DNA of 64,000 nucleotides from Tissierella creatinophila DSM 6911 (GCF_001940565.1 NZ_LTDM01000065.1:1-64000), one strand, 5' to 3'. Shown: positions 34,815 to 43,976, counted from the first letter of the stretch. The notes: generated from the letters alone by a model not told the origin. Program-made: numbers and translations.

Positions 34815-35753
34815 ATGAAAACTAAAGGAATCGATATCAGCACGTGGCAAAAACCAAGTCAGATAAACTATGACCAACTTGCAAAAGAGGTTGATTTTGT
34901 CATTCTACGTGCAGGATACACCGGTCACGGTACAGGAGTGAGTTTACACAAAGATGATGCCTTTGAAAAACACTACAAAGCCTTTCACGAGAGAGGTATT
35001 CCTATCGGTGTTTACTGGTACAGCTGTGCGAATACTAATGCCAAAGGCGTAGCAGAAGCGAAGAAATGCCTTGAAATTATCAAAGGCAAGACCATCTCTT
35101 ATCCCGTTTTTATTGATACAGAGGATAATTATCACCAGCGACCAAGTGGTAAGAAAGCCATTACCGATGCTTTAGTAGGCTTTTGTGAAACCATAGAAAA
35201 TGCTGGCTATTATGCCGGTATCTATGCGTCTAGTTCTTGGTTTCAAGATTTAACAGAACTGGATCGTCTAGCACCTTATGATTTCTGGGTCGCTCAGTGG
35301 TCTAATAAAGAACCGACACTTCGTCATGGTATCTGGCAGTACTCAAGCAAAGGTAAACTAAGTGGTTACTCAGGCAACTTGGATATGAACTATGCCTATA
35401 AGGATTACAAAACGATTATCCAAAGTGCAGGGCTAAATCATCTTGCCAAAGAAGAAAGCACATCTGCTCCTACAGAAAAGAAATCGGTTGAGACGCTGGC
35501 CAAGGAAGTCATTCAAGGGTTGTGGGGTAATGGCGAAGAACGAAAGAAACGTTTAACGGATGCAGGCTATGATTATGTGGCAGTGCAATCAAAGGTCAAT
35601 GAAATGCTATCTAGTAAAAAGTCTATTGATGCCATCGCAAAGGAAGTCATTCGTGGCGATTGGGGTAACGGACAAGATCGAAAAAACAAACTTACAAATG
35701 CCGGTTATGACTATATTTCGGTACAAAAAAGGGTCAATGAACTCTTGAAATAA
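34815..35753 (+). CDS. GH25 endolysin with two CW_7 wall-binding repeats
   Basis: This 312-residue endolysin has a GH25 muramidase domain over residues 1-200: 'KGIDISTWQKPSQINYDQL', 'VDFVILRAGYTGHG', 'YPVFIDTEDNYHQR', 'DFWVAQWS'. The acidic residues D5, D98 and E100 are the likely catalytic set. Two CW_7 (Cpl-7) repeats follow at about 225-265 and 272-312, each built as 'IAKEVI-x-G-x-WGNG-x-x-R-K-x-[RK]-L-T-x-AGYDY'. It cleaves peptidoglycan glycan strands. A strong terminator follows, ending the late operon. Confidence 0.95.
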   Translation: MKTKGIDISTWQKPSQINYDQLAKEVDFVILRAGYTGHGTGVSLHKDDAFEKHYKAFHERGIPIGVYWYSCANTNAKGVAEAKKCLEIIKGKTISYPVFIDTEDNYHQRPSGKKAITDALVGFCETIENAGYYAGIYASSSWFQDLTELDRLAPYDFWVAQWSNKEPTLRHGIWQYSSKGKLSGYSGNLDMNYAYKDYKTIIQSAGLNHLAKEESTSAPTEKKSVETLAKEVIQGLWGNGEERKKRLTDAGYDYVAVQSKVNEMLSSKKSIDAIAKEVIRGDWGNGQDRKNKLTNAGYDYISVQKRVNELLK

Positions 35754-35766
35754 GACCTAATAAGAT

Positions 35767-35809
35767 TGCCTATCAAGGAGTATTTCTCTTTGGTAGGCAT
35801 TCTTTTTTT
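35767..35809 (+). terminator. Terminator of the late operon
   Basis: A 10-bp stem with one G-T pair (TGCCTATCAA 35767-35776 against TTGGTAGGCA 35790-35799) is followed by a T-rich run. It lies 13 bases after the lysin stop. Confidence 0.9.
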
Positions 35810-35817
35810 CTAAACCG

Positions 35818-35857
35818 TCAGATTCTATCATCTCCCGTGGCTACTAGGTAGAGGGCA
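35818..35857 (+). repeat. Early-region hairpin repeat, copy 2
   Basis: This second 40-nt copy keeps TCAGATT and GGCTACTAGGTA. Its stem differs from copy 1 at both partners of several pairs (9-40 is T-A, 14-35 is T-A, 15-34 is C-G), although two pairs are lost. The 3' arm can also pair with GCCCTTT downstream (35869-35875). It precedes the start at 35893. Confidence 0.7.
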
Positions 35858-35892
35858 ACAAATAAATCGCCCTTTGGAAAGAGGTGATGGAT

Positions 35893-36111
35893 ATGAAACA
35901 TAATCTAAAAATTAGTGTTTCTAAGAAACCACAGACAGGCGGACTTGTTACCTACCGTAATGTGTCCGTAAGGGAACGAATTCTTCGCTTTCTTTTAGGG
36001 AGCAACCAGCGTGTAACGATTGTGATCCCTGGAGATAGCATCGAGGAACTCTCTATCTGTGAAATGACGAAAGGAGGAACTGACCTTGAGCAAAATAAAA
36101 TTACTGCTTGA
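35893..36111 (+). CDS. Small early phage protein
   Basis: This basic protein has 72 residues from ATG 35893 (AAAGAGGTGATGG upstream). 'LKISVSKKPQTGGLVTYRNVSVRERILRFLLGSNQRVTIVIPGDSIEELSI' is conserved in clostridial phages as the first gene of the DUF2800-DUF2815-PolA operon. The 3' end overlaps the next gene by 26 bases. Function unknown. Confidence 0.6.
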   Translation: MKHNLKISVSKKPQTGGLVTYRNVSVRERILRFLLGSNQRVTIVIPGDSIEELSICEMTKGGTDLEQNKITA

Positions 36112-36403
36112 AGTGGTCAATGATATGCGAAGTCTTGCTGACAGCATACAGGCAGTTTGCGATGCGATGACAGAAGGAGATCCTGCTCCAAGTGCAAAAG
36201 CTGCCACTGAACAAGAACCAGTAAAAGAGCCGGATATCCCACTGGAAAAAGTGCGTATGGTACTTGCTGAAAAGAGCCAGATTGGGTTTACTGCCGAAGT
36301 GCGGGAACTCATTCAGAAGTATGGTGCAGACAAGTTAAGTGCTGTTGATAAGTCTTATTACGCTGACATTTTGAAAGATGCGGAGGAGCTTGGAAATGGG
36401 TAA
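36086..36403 (+). CDS. Small acidic early phage protein
   Basis: This protein has 105 residues from TTG 36086 with AAAGGAGG upstream. 'LLLEVVNDMRSLADSIQAVCDAM' is helical, followed by a P/E/A-rich linker. A C-terminal helix-loop domain 'EKVRMVLAEKSQIGFTAEVRELIQKYGADKLSAVDKSYYADILKDAEEL' resembles SAP-like or rRNA-biogenesis-annotated phage proteins seen before DUF2800 genes. It may bind DNA in replication. Overlaps the next gene by 8 bases. Confidence 0.6.
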   Translation: MSKIKLLLEVVNDMRSLADSIQAVCDAMTEGDPAPSAKAATEQEPVKEPDIPLEKVRMVLAEKSQIGFTAEVRELIQKYGADKLSAVDKSYYADILKDAEELGNG

Positions 36404-37532
36404 TCATGCAATATTATCTGCATCCTCATCCCACAGGTGGCTTAACTGCCTACCCTCTGCAAGACTTGAACTGGAGTTTGAAGACCAAAGTGGTGAGGCA
36501 GCAAAAGAAGGCACAGCGGCTCATGACCTGTGTGAACACAAACTAAAAAAGGCACTTCATATGAGAAGTCAGCGACCTATCTCTGAGTATAGCTCTGATG
36601 AGATGGAGGAATGTACAGATGCTTACGTGGACTTTGTTATGGAGCAGGTGGAACTTGCAAGAAAGTCTTGCACAGATCCTATCGTTCTTATTGAACAACG
36701 TCTTGACTTCTCTTGTTATGTTCCAGATGGTTTTGGGACAGGAGACTGTGTAATCATTTCAGATGACAGACTTCACATCGTAGACTTTAAATATGGACAG
36801 GGTGTGCTAGTTGATGCAGTGGACAATCCACAGATGAAACTGTATGCCCTAGGAGCACTTGGAATCTATGATCACCTGTACGACATTAAAAAAGTGTCCA
36901 TGACGATCTTTCAGCCTAGAAGAGAGAATGTCAGCACCTGGACAATACCGGTGGAAGAACTAAAAGACTGGGCTGAAGAGGAACTAAAGCCCAGAGCTGA
37001 CAAAGCCTTCAACGGTGAGGGTGAATACATCCCCGGTCCATGGTGTACCTTCTGTAAAGCGGCAAACAAATGTAGGGCTAGAGCCGAAGAAAAACTAAAA
37101 CTTGCTGAGAAAGAATTCAAGATACCACCTCTTCTGACGGATGCTGAAATAGAAGAAATCTTACTTGTTCTTCCCGACCTTACCAAATGGGCAAATGAAA
37201 TAACTGCCTATGCCACTGATGCAGCAGTCAATCACGGTAAAGAGTGGAATGGTTTTAAAGTTGTGGAAGGTCGCTCGGTTCGCAAGTACAAAGATGAAGG
37301 AGCCATTGCAGAAAAAGCCGTGGCAGGTGGATATAAGGACATTTACAGAAAGAGCCTTATTCCGCTGACAGAGATGCAAAAACTGATGGGTAAAGCCAAG
37401 TTTGAGGAACTCCTTGGTGATCTCATTTTCAAACCACCGGGCAAGCCGACTCTTGTTCCAAACTCAGATAAAAGACCGGCTATGAACGTAGTAAATGCTA
37501 AAAACGAATTTAACGAAATTATGGAGGATTAA
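36396..37532 (+). CDS. DUF2800 PD-(D/E)xK / Cas4-like nuclease
   Basis: This protein has 378 residues from ATG 36396. 'SASSSHRWLNCLPSARLELEF', 'GTAAHDLCEHKL', 'GTGDCVIISDDRLHIVDFKYGQGVLVDAVDNPQMKLYALGAL' and 'GPWCTFCKAANKCRARAEE' give a RecB/Cas4-like arrangement. The D...D-F-K catalytic residues and a cysteine cluster are visible. DUF2800 proteins always precede a DUF2815 single-strand-binding-like gene and a PolA gene in such phages. This points to an exonuclease/annealing recombination module. Spacing to the next gene is 5 bases. Confidence 0.85.
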   Translation: MGNHAILSASSSHRWLNCLPSARLELEFEDQSGEAAKEGTAAHDLCEHKLKKALHMRSQRPISEYSSDEMEECTDAYVDFVMEQVELARKSCTDPIVLIEQRLDFSCYVPDGFGTGDCVIISDDRLHIVDFKYGQGVLVDAVDNPQMKLYALGALGIYDHLYDIKKVSMTIFQPRRENVSTWTIPVEELKDWAEEELKPRADKAFNGEGEYIPGPWCTFCKAANKCRARAEEKLKLAEKEFKIPPLLTDAEIEEILLVLPDLTKWANEITAYATDAAVNHGKEWNGFKVVEGRSVRKYKDEGAIAEKAVAGGYKDIYRKSLIPLTEMQKLMGKAKFEELLGDLIFKPPGKPTLVPNSDKRPAMNVVNAKNEFNEIMED

Positions 37533-37537
37533 ATATT

Positions 37538-38089
37538 ATGGCAAATATGCAAAACAAAACAAAAGTTATCACAGGTGTAAACTCAAGATTTTCTTACTTC
37601 CACGGATGGGAGCCTGTATCTATTAATGGTGGTGCAGAAAAGTACAGCGTATCCGTCCTTATTCCAAAGGATGACAAGGAAACCATTAATGCTATCCATG
37701 CAGCAGTTGATGCTGCCATTGAGGAAGGTATCGCAATGTTTGGTGGTAAGAAACCAAATAAAGCAGCCATTAAACTACCGCTGCGTGATGGTGATGTAGA
37801 GCGTGATGATGAGGCTTATAAAGGCCATTACTTCATCAATGCGAATAGCAAGACAGCGCCACAGATTGTAGACAAAAGTGTTAAGCCGATACTGGATCGT
37901 AGCGAGGTATACAGCGGTTGTTATGGTAGGGTTTCTCTTAACTTCTATGCTTTCAACTCAAATGGTAATAAAGGTGTAGCTTGTGGTCTTGGTAACATTC
38001 AAAAAATTAGAGACGGAGAACCTCTAGGCGGTAAGACTTCTGCAGTAGATGATTTTACGACTCTTGTCGATGATGACTTCCTTGCCTAA
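37538..38089 (+). CDS. DUF2815 single-strand DNA-binding-like protein
   Basis: This 183-residue protein matches DUF2815. 'TGVNSRFSYFHGWEPVSINGGAEKYSVSVLIPKDDKETINAI' leads into a beta-barrel of OB-fold character, with 'LPLRDGDVERDDEAYKGHYFINANSKTAPQIVDKS' and 'SGCYGRVSLNFYAFNSNGNKGVACGLGNIQKIRDGEPLGG'. Proteins of this family sit with a DUF2800 nuclease and phage PolA and are thought to bind ssDNA. Acidic C-terminus (DDFTTLVDDDFLA) is like SSB tails. Confidence 0.82.
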   Translation: MANMQNKTKVITGVNSRFSYFHGWEPVSINGGAEKYSVSVLIPKDDKETINAIHAAVDAAIEEGIAMFGGKKPNKAAIKLPLRDGDVERDDEAYKGHYFINANSKTAPQIVDKSVKPILDRSEVYSGCYGRVSLNFYAFNSNGNKGVACGLGNIQKIRDGEPLGGKTSAVDDFTTLVDDDFLA

Positions 38090-38108
38090 AAGGAATAGAA
38101 AACTTGAT

Positions 38109-38141
38109 GGTGGTGGAGGTCTTACCTCTGCCACCTTTTTT
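38109..38141 (+). terminator. Intra-operon terminator/attenuator before polA
   Basis: A 12-nt arm 38109-38120 pairs imperfectly with 38124-38135 and is followed by six T residues. It lies between the DUF2815 stop and the polymerase start at 38163 and may lower polymerase expression. Confidence 0.55.
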
Positions 38142-38162
38142 CATTTAGGAAAGGTGGTAGCT

Positions 38163-40103
38163 ATGAAGAACTTAGAAATTGATATCGAAACCTATTCTTC
38201 TACCAATCTACAAAAAAGTGGTGTTTATCGTTACGTAGAAGCAGATGATTTTGAGGTGATGCTGTTTGGTTATGCGGTTGACGGTGATGAAGTTAAGGTC
38301 ATCGATTTGATGAATGGAGAAAAGATTCCAAAAGAAATCCTAGATGCCTTAACCGATGAAACCATTACGAAGTGGGCATTTAATGCTCAGTTTGAGCGAG
38401 TATGCCTTTCACGTTATTTGGGCTATCCCACTGGGACTTATCTAAATCCTTCCTCGTGGAAATGTTCCATGGTTTGGTCTGCCTATATGGGACTTCCTCT
38501 TTCTTTAGAAGGTGTAGGTGCAGTGCTAGGACTTGAGAAGCAAAAGCTGACGGAGGGTAAAGACCTGATACGATACTTTTGTGTTCCATGTACTCCGACT
38601 AAAACAAATGGTGGTAGGACCCGTAACCTACCCACTGATGAAATCGATAAGTGGCAAAAGTTCAAAGCATATAACAAGCGTGATGTGGAGGCAGAAATCC
38701 AGATACAACAAAGATTGATCAAGTTTCCAGTGCCAGAGGACATCTGGGATGAGCATCATCTCGACCAAGAAATTAACGATCGAGGCATAAAGGTTGATAT
38801 GGATTTTGTTAAGCAGGCCATCGCTATGGATGACATCTCTCATGAAAAACTACTAACCGCCATGCAGCAGATAACACATCTCGAAAACCCAAACTCCGTA
38901 CAACAGATGAAAGGCTGGCTTTCAGATAACGGTCTAGAGATGGAGACACTCGGGAAAAAGGCTGTCGCTGAGAAACTTGAGGAAACAGATGGTGAACTAA
39001 ATGAAGTTCTTTCACTTCGTCAGCAACTGGCAAAATCCTCGGTAAAGAAATATACAGCAATGGAAAATGCGGTTTGTAGTGATTCTCGCGCCAGAGGAAT
39101 GTTTCAGTTTTATGGAGCTAACAGAACAGGACGCTTTGCCGGAAGGCTTGTGCAGTTACAAAATCTCCCTCAGAACCATATGCCAGATTTAAAAGAGGCG
39201 CGAACTATTGTCAGAAATGGTGATGTTGAAACACTAGAACTGCTCTATGAAGATATACCCGATACACTCTCACAACTAATTCGTACAGCCTTTGTACCAA
39301 AAGAAGGTCATAAGTTTATTGTGGCTGACTTTTCAGCCATTGAGGCTCGTGTGCTTTCATGGCTTGCAGGTGAGACATGGCGAACGGATGTATTTGCTAG
39401 TGGTGGTGATATCTACTGTGCATCTGCCTCACAGATGTTTGGTGTTTCCGTTGAAAAGCATGGTGTGAACGGTCACTTGAGACAGAAGGGTAAAATTGCT
39501 GAATTGGCACTTGGCTATGGTGGTTCTGTTGGTGCATTAAAAGCCATGGGCGCATTAGAGATGGGGCTTGAAGAGGAAGAATTAAAACCGCTTGTGAATG
39601 CCTGGAGAATGTCTAATCCCAACATCACACAGTTCTGGTGGGATGTAGATCGGGCGGCTAAACAATGCGTAAAGGAAAATAAATCACAAGAAACCCATGG
39701 CATCGAGTTTCATTGTCTTAGTGGCATGCTTTTTATCATTCTTCCCTCAGGTAGACGGCTTGCCTATGTAAAACCTCGAATCGGTGAGAATCAGTTTGGT
39801 GGTGAGTCTGTTACCTATGAAGGAGTAGGTGGAACAAAGAAATGGGAGCGTCTTGAAAGTTACGGTCCTAAGTTTGTAGAGAATATTGTTCAAGCTATAT
39901 CCCGTGATATTTTGATGTATTCAATGAAGATGCTTAGTACTTATCGTATTGTGGCTCATGTCCATGATGAAGTCATTATTGAAGCCAATACTCAAATATC
40001 TGTTACTGAAGTATGTAAACAAATGAGTCAAGTGCCACCTTGGGCAAAAGGGCTGCTCCTTGATGCTGATGGCTATGAATGTGAATTTTATCAAAAAGAT
40101 TAA
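38163..40103 (+). CDS. polA: Phage family-A DNA polymerase
   Basis: This protein has 646 residues from ATG 38163 (AAAGGTGG upstream). Residues 1-190 are a 3'-5' exonuclease ('LEIDIETYSSTNLQKSGVYRYVEADDFEVMLFGYA' with D-I-E; 'WAFNAQFERVCL'). The polymerase part has motif A 'VADFSAIEARVLSWLAGE', motif B 'RQKGKIAELALGYGGSVGAL', and motif C 'AHVHDEVIIE'. There is no 5'-nuclease domain, as expected for phage enzymes of this type. It copies the phage genome along with the VapE primase/helicase across the circular junction. Confidence 0.93.
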   Translation: MKNLEIDIETYSSTNLQKSGVYRYVEADDFEVMLFGYAVDGDEVKVIDLMNGEKIPKEILDALTDETITKWAFNAQFERVCLSRYLGYPTGTYLNPSSWKCSMVWSAYMGLPLSLEGVGAVLGLEKQKLTEGKDLIRYFCVPCTPTKTNGGRTRNLPTDEIDKWQKFKAYNKRDVEAEIQIQQRLIKFPVPEDIWDEHHLDQEINDRGIKVDMDFVKQAIAMDDISHEKLLTAMQQITHLENPNSVQQMKGWLSDNGLEMETLGKKAVAEKLEETDGELNEVLSLRQQLAKSSVKKYTAMENAVCSDSRARGMFQFYGANRTGRFAGRLVQLQNLPQNHMPDLKEARTIVRNGDVETLELLYEDIPDTLSQLIRTAFVPKEGHKFIVADFSAIEARVLSWLAGETWRTDVFASGGDIYCASASQMFGVSVEKHGVNGHLRQKGKIAELALGYGGSVGALKAMGALEMGLEEEELKPLVNAWRMSNPNITQFWWDVDRAAKQCVKENKSQETHGIEFHCLSGMLFIILPSGRRLAYVKPRIGENQFGGESVTYEGVGGTKKWERLESYGPKFVENIVQAISRDILMYSMKMLSTYRIVAHVHDEVIIEANTQISVTEVCKQMSQVPPWAKGLLLDADGYECEFYQKD

Positions 40104-40111
40104 TGAAATCA

Positions 40112-40151
40112 TCAGATTTCACCTCCTGCCATGGCTACTAGGTAGGAGGTG
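40112..40151 (+). repeat. Early-region hairpin repeat, copy 3
   Basis: This third 40-nt copy forms a perfect 8-bp stem (CACCTCCT against AGGAGGTG region). The 3' arm contains the AGGAGG Shine-Dalgarno of the gene starting at 40159, so folding should block its translation. Loop core GGCTACTAGGT is identical to the other copies. Confidence 0.78.
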
Positions 40152-40158
40152 TTTTTCT

Positions 40159-40374
40159 ATGAACATTTATGAAGTAAAAGATGGTTGTCCGTTAAAGGGT
40201 AAGACCGAGCAGATGACAGAGGAAGAATTACAAAAGGAATATGATTTTCACATAGCGGAGAGCATTGTCGCAAACCTATATAAAGAAGGCAAAATCACAG
40301 CGGATGAATTACACAAAATATCAGCCTTGAATAAGCAGAAATTCTCTCCTCGTTTAGCCGAGATTATGTCCTAA
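40159..40374 (+). CDS. Small SHOCT-like protein before the recombinases
   Basis: This 71-residue protein begins 'MNIYEVKDGCPLKGKTEQMTEEELQKEYDF' and ends with 'LYKEGKITADELHKISALNKQKFSP', a SHOCT-like short helical element. Homologues are found just ahead of serine recombinase genes in clostridial elements. Its AGGAGG lies within the 3' arm of the hairpin repeat. Role may be in excision control, but this is inference from position. Confidence 0.6.
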   Translation: MNIYEVKDGCPLKGKTEQMTEEELQKEYDFHIAESIVANLYKEGKITADELHKISALNKQKFSPRLAEIMS

Positions 40375-40376
40375 AA

Positions 40377-40412
40377 AGCTTGCTATTAATAGCTTTTAGA
40401 GTGATATATGTA
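40377..40412 (+). promoter_or_regulatory. Phage promoter-like repeat, copy 2
   Basis: This copy is identical to 16233-16268 over the first 10 and last 18 bases. TTGCTA is followed by an extended -10-like TGATATATG with the same 19-base spacing. It lies 21 bases upstream of the first recombinase start, so it should drive the recombination genes. Confidence 0.55.
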
Positions 40413-40432
40413 ATAGCAGAAAGGGAGGTGAG

Positions 40433-41995
40433 ATGATGAAAAAGATAACGAAAATAGATGAACTGCCCAAATCACAGCCATCAAAAAGCAAACTTCGAGT
40501 TGCCGCTTATGCAAGGGTTTCAACGGATAGTGATGACCAGCTGGTAAGCCTTAAAGCTCAGCGGGTACACTATGAAAACTATATTAAATCCAATCCAGAA
40601 TGGGAATTTGCCGGGCTTTATTATGACGAAGGCATATCAGGCACCAAGAAGGAAAAACGACCTGAACTTCTCCGGATGATTCGTGATTGTGAAAGTAATA
40701 GGATTGATTTTATTATCACCAAATCCATAAGCCGGTTTGCGCGTAATACCATGGATTGTTTAGAACTGGTAAGACAGCTCTTAAACATAGGTGTCACCAT
40801 TTGTTTTGAAAAGGAAAATCTAAACACAGGTGATATGGAAGGTGAGTTAATGCTTTCTATTTTATCTGGGTTTGCGGCAGAAGAGTCAGCATCCATTTCA
40901 CAGAACATGACATGGTCAATCAGTAAAAAATTTCAAAATGGCAGTTTCATTATTGGCAGTCCACCTTATGGTTATGCCAATGTGAATGGTGAGATGGTCA
41001 TCGTTCCAGAAGAAGCAGAAGTTGTTAAGCGCATTTTTTCAGAGTGCCTTTCTGGTAAAGGTGGAAGTGTGATCGCAAAGGGCCTTAACAGGGACAAGAT
41101 TCCTGCAAGAAGAGGTAATCATTGGAGCACAGGAACAGTGATTGATATGCTCCGAAATGAAAAATACAAAGGGGATGCGCTTTTCCAAAAGACTTACACG
41201 GATAACAACTACAATCGGCGACCTAATAAAGGTGAGAAAGACCAATTTTACTGCAAGAATCATCATGAGCCTATCGTCAGCAAAGAAGTGTTTTCTAAGG
41301 CACAAAAGCTGATAACACAAAGAGCAAAGATTAAGGCTGTTAACAAAAAGGCTTATCAGAATAGATATGTATTAAGCGGCAAAATCATCTGTGGAGAGTG
41401 TGGGTCCAAGTTTAGGAGAAAAAGAAACTACTCTGCTGGCAGAAGTTATATCGCCTGGAGCTGCATAGGGCATATTGAAGACAAAAACAGCTGCTCCATG
41501 CTATTTATTCGGGATGGAGAGATAAAGGCAACCTTTGCCACCATGATGAATAAGCTTGCCTACAGCAGAAAGGTCATCCTGGGGCCACTTTATGATTCCA
41601 TAAGCAAAACCCAAGAAGAGTGCGATCTTGAAAGAATTGACGCCATCGATAAGCGCATGGAACAACTAACAGAAGAGCGTAATACCCTTATTGGCCTTAT
41701 GACAAAAGGGTTTCTTGAACCGGCACTTTTTAGCAAGGAACGAAATGTTCTGGATAGCGAAATAAAAAATCTAACCACTGAGAAGACGAACCTGGTCATG
41801 TCATTTACAAGTGGAACATCACAGGCTGATGAGGTAAAGGCGATTCTTGAGCATGTTTCAAAAGATAAGTTTGATGGCAATTATACGGACGAGGCATTTG
41901 AAAAGTATGTAGAAAACATCATTGTAAATTCAAGGGATGAACTGATATTTGAACTAAAATGTGGACTTTCCCTTAAAGAAAGGGTGGTGAGGTAA
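40433..41995 (+). CDS. Large serine recombinase 1
   Basis: This 520-residue large serine recombinase has a resolvase catalytic domain, residues 20-160. The nucleophile S30 is in 'AAYARVSTDSDDQ', with 'GLYYDEGISGT', '[24 protein letters not shown]' and 'ISQNMTWSI'. A recombinase DNA-binding domain (170-275, 'PPYGYANVNGEMVIVPEEAEVVKRIF', 'LRNEKYKGDALFQKT') follows. A zinc ribbon (C-G-E-C-G...C-I-G-H...C) near 325-365 and a C-terminal coiled coil complete the protein. GGGAGGTGAG precedes ATGATG, so the start could be 40433 or 40436. It is the first of three genes that probably integrate and excise the prophage. Confidence 0.93.
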   Translation: MMKKITKIDELPKSQPSKSKLRVAAYARVSTDSDDQLVSLKAQRVHYENYIKSNPEWEFAGLYYDEGISGTKKEKRPELLRMIRDCESNRIDFIITKSISRFARNTMDCLELVRQLLNIGVTICFEKENLNTGDMEGELMLSILSGFAAEESASISQNMTWSISKKFQNGSFIIGSPPYGYANVNGEMVIVPEEAEVVKRIFSECLSGKGGSVIAKGLNRDKIPARRGNHWSTGTVIDMLRNEKYKGDALFQKTYTDNNYNRRPNKGEKDQFYCKNHHEPIVSKEVFSKAQKLITQRAKIKAVNKKAYQNRYVLSGKIICGECGSKFRRKRNYSAGRSYIAWSCIGHIEDKNSCSMLFIRDGEIKATFATMMNKLAYSRKVILGPLYDSISKTQEECDLERIDAIDKRMEQLTEERNTLIGLMTKGFLEPALFSKERNVLDSEIKNLTTEKTNLVMSFTSGTSQADEVKAILEHVSKDKFDGNYTDEAFEKYVENIIVNSRDELIFELKCGLSLKERVVR

Positions 41996-42412
41996 ATGGC
42001 CTATGTACCATACGGATATACAATTACGGACGGAGTTGTTACCGTTGATGAAAGGGCTGCGGATCAAGTAAGGGATTTCTTTGAAAAGTACATTTCAGGA
42101 CTTTCTCTAGCTGTGGCCGGTGAGCAGGCTGGTATTCAGAAGACACATTCATCCATGGGACTTATTTTGAAAAACGTCAACTATCTTGGAAATGACGTAT
42201 ACCCCGCAATCATTGATAAAGAGACGTTTGATAAGGCTGAAGAAGTTAGAAGTAAACGTGCGAAGGATCTAGGGAGGATTGCAGTGCTTGCAGCTTTCAG
42301 TGCTCCCCCACCTATAGAAAGATTTAAAATGAGAAAATCAGAAGGTAAGCTTCCAGATGATCCAGTAGCGCGAGCGGAGTACCTGTATAGTCTGATAGAA
42401 AGCGAGGTTTAA
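41996..42412 (+). CDS. Truncated recombinase-domain protein (no catalytic domain)
   Basis: This 138-residue protein consists of the recombinase DNA-binding domain alone: '[35 protein letters not shown]' and '[33 protein letters not shown]'. These align with the domain 2 segments of its neighbours. The catalytic serine domain is absent. It starts immediately after the stop of recombinase 1 and ends one base before recombinase 2. The middle gene is therefore a fixed part of the set, perhaps a directionality or accessory factor. Confidence 0.85.
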   Translation: MAYVPYGYTITDGVVTVDERAADQVRDFFEKYISGLSLAVAGEQAGIQKTHSSMGLILKNVNYLGNDVYPAIIDKETFDKAEEVRSKRAKDLGRIAVLAAFSAPPPIERFKMRKSEGKLPDDPVARAEYLYSLIESEV

Positions 42413-42413
42413 A

Positions 42414-43976
42414 TTGGCAGAGAAAAACATAACTGTAATTCCAGCACGAAAAAGGGTCGGAAGTACAGCCGCAAAAGAAAAAGTAAAGAAACTGCGTGTT
42501 GCTGCTTATTGCCGTGTTTCTACAGAAACTGAAGAGCAGAACTCAAGCTATGAGGTGCAGGTAGCTCATTACACCGAGTTTATAAAGAAAAATGCTGAAT
42601 GGGAGTTCGCAGGCATATTTGCAGATGACGGTATTTCAGGCACTAACACGAAAAAACGAGAAGAGTTCAATCGCATGATTGACGAGTGCATGGAGGGGAA
42701 TATCGATCTGGTGATTACAAAGTCAATCAGTCGATTTGCTCGAAATACTCTGGATTGCCTAAAGTATATTAGGCAGCTCAAGGACAAAAATATTTCAGTA
42801 TTTTTCGAGAAAGAGAACATCAATACAATGGATACCAAGGGGGAGGTTCTTCTGACCATAATGGCATCCCTCGCACAGCAAGAAAGCCAATCGCTTAGCC
42901 AAAACGTGAAGCTTGGACTTCAATACCGATATCAGCAAGGGAAAGTACAGGTCAACCATAATCGCTTTATGGGGTACACGAAAGATGAAGAAGGCAACCT
43001 AATCATAGTTCCTGAAGAGGCACACATCATTAAACGCATTTACAGAGAATACCTTGAGGGGAAAAGCTTAGCAGGTATTGGGAGGGATCTTGAGAAGGAA
43101 GGTATTTTAACAGCTGCAGGAAAACCAAAGTGGCGACCAGAAACTATAAAAAAGATTCTGATGAATGAAAAATATATCGGGGATGCCCTTCTACAGAAGA
43201 CCTTTACGGTGGATTTCCTTACAAAAAAGAGGGTCAAGAATGAAGGCCATGTCCCACAGTATTATGTTGAAAATAGCCATGAGGCGATCATACCAAAGGA
43301 ACTCTTTCTTCAGGCTCAGGAAGAACTTCATCGCCGGAATAATATTTATACAGGGGCAGATAAAAGCAAAAGACTCTATAGTAGTAAATATTCTTTAAGT
43401 ACCATAACCTTCTGCGGGCAATGTGGAGACATTTACAGACGGGTTTATTGGAATATTCACGGGAGGAAAGAGTTTGTTTGGCGGTGCGTCACTAGAATCG
43501 ATCAAGGACCCAAAGTCTGTAAGAACCGGACGGTAAAAGAAGGAGATTTATATGATGCGGTTATGACTGCCATTAATAGACTTCTTGCCGGGGGTGATAA
43601 CATGATAAGAACCTTGGAAGAAAACATCCACGCAGTAATTGGTGATACCACAGAATATAAGATTTCAGAGATTAACAACCTACTTGAGGAAAAGCAGAAA
43701 GAAGTAATCAGTCTCGCCAACAAAGGAAAGGATTACGAATTCTTAGCTGATGAGATTGATAAGCTCCGTGAAGAGCGACAGAGATTCCTTGTGCAAGATG
43801 CATCCTTAAGTGGAGAGAATGAGAGGATAGGCGAGCTGATAGAATTTATCCGCAACAATAAATACCGTACCCAAAGATATGATGGTGCACTTGTAAGAAA
43901 GTTAATACAGAATGTTACTGTTTACGATGACCACTTTGTAATATGCTTTAAATCTGGCATTGAAGTTGAAGTATGA
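42414..43976 (+). CDS. Large serine recombinase 2
   Basis: This 520-residue protein starts at TTG 42414. The nucleophile S36 is in '[13 protein letters not shown]'; '[29 protein letters not shown]', '[25 protein letters not shown]' and '[14 protein letters not shown]' complete the catalytic domain. Domain 2 has '[32 protein letters not shown]' and '[31 protein letters not shown]'. A zinc ribbon (C-G-Q-C-G) and a coiled coil follow. It likely forms heteromers with recombinase 1. A decayed relative is seen at the window's right edge. Confidence 0.93.
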   Translation: MAEKNITVIPARKRVGSTAAKEKVKKLRVAAYCRVSTETEEQNSSYEVQVAHYTEFIKKNAEWEFAGIFADDGISGTNTKKREEFNRMIDECMEGNIDLVITKSISRFARNTLDCLKYIRQLKDKNISVFFEKENINTMDTKGEVLLTIMASLAQQESQSLSQNVKLGLQYRYQQGKVQVNHNRFMGYTKDEEGNLIIVPEEAHIIKRIYREYLEGKSLAGIGRDLEKEGILTAAGKPKWRPETIKKILMNEKYIGDALLQKTFTVDFLTKKRVKNEGHVPQYYVENSHEAIIPKELFLQAQEELHRRNNIYTGADKSKRLYSSKYSLSTITFCGQCGDIYRRVYWNIHGRKEFVWRCVTRIDQGPKVCKNRTVKEGDLYDAVMTAINRLLAGGDNMIRTLEENIHAVIGDTTEYKISEINNLLEEKQKEVISLANKGKDYEFLADEIDKLREERQRFLVQDASLSGENERIGELIEFIRNNKYRTQRYDGALVRKLIQNVTVYDDHFVICFKSGIEVEV

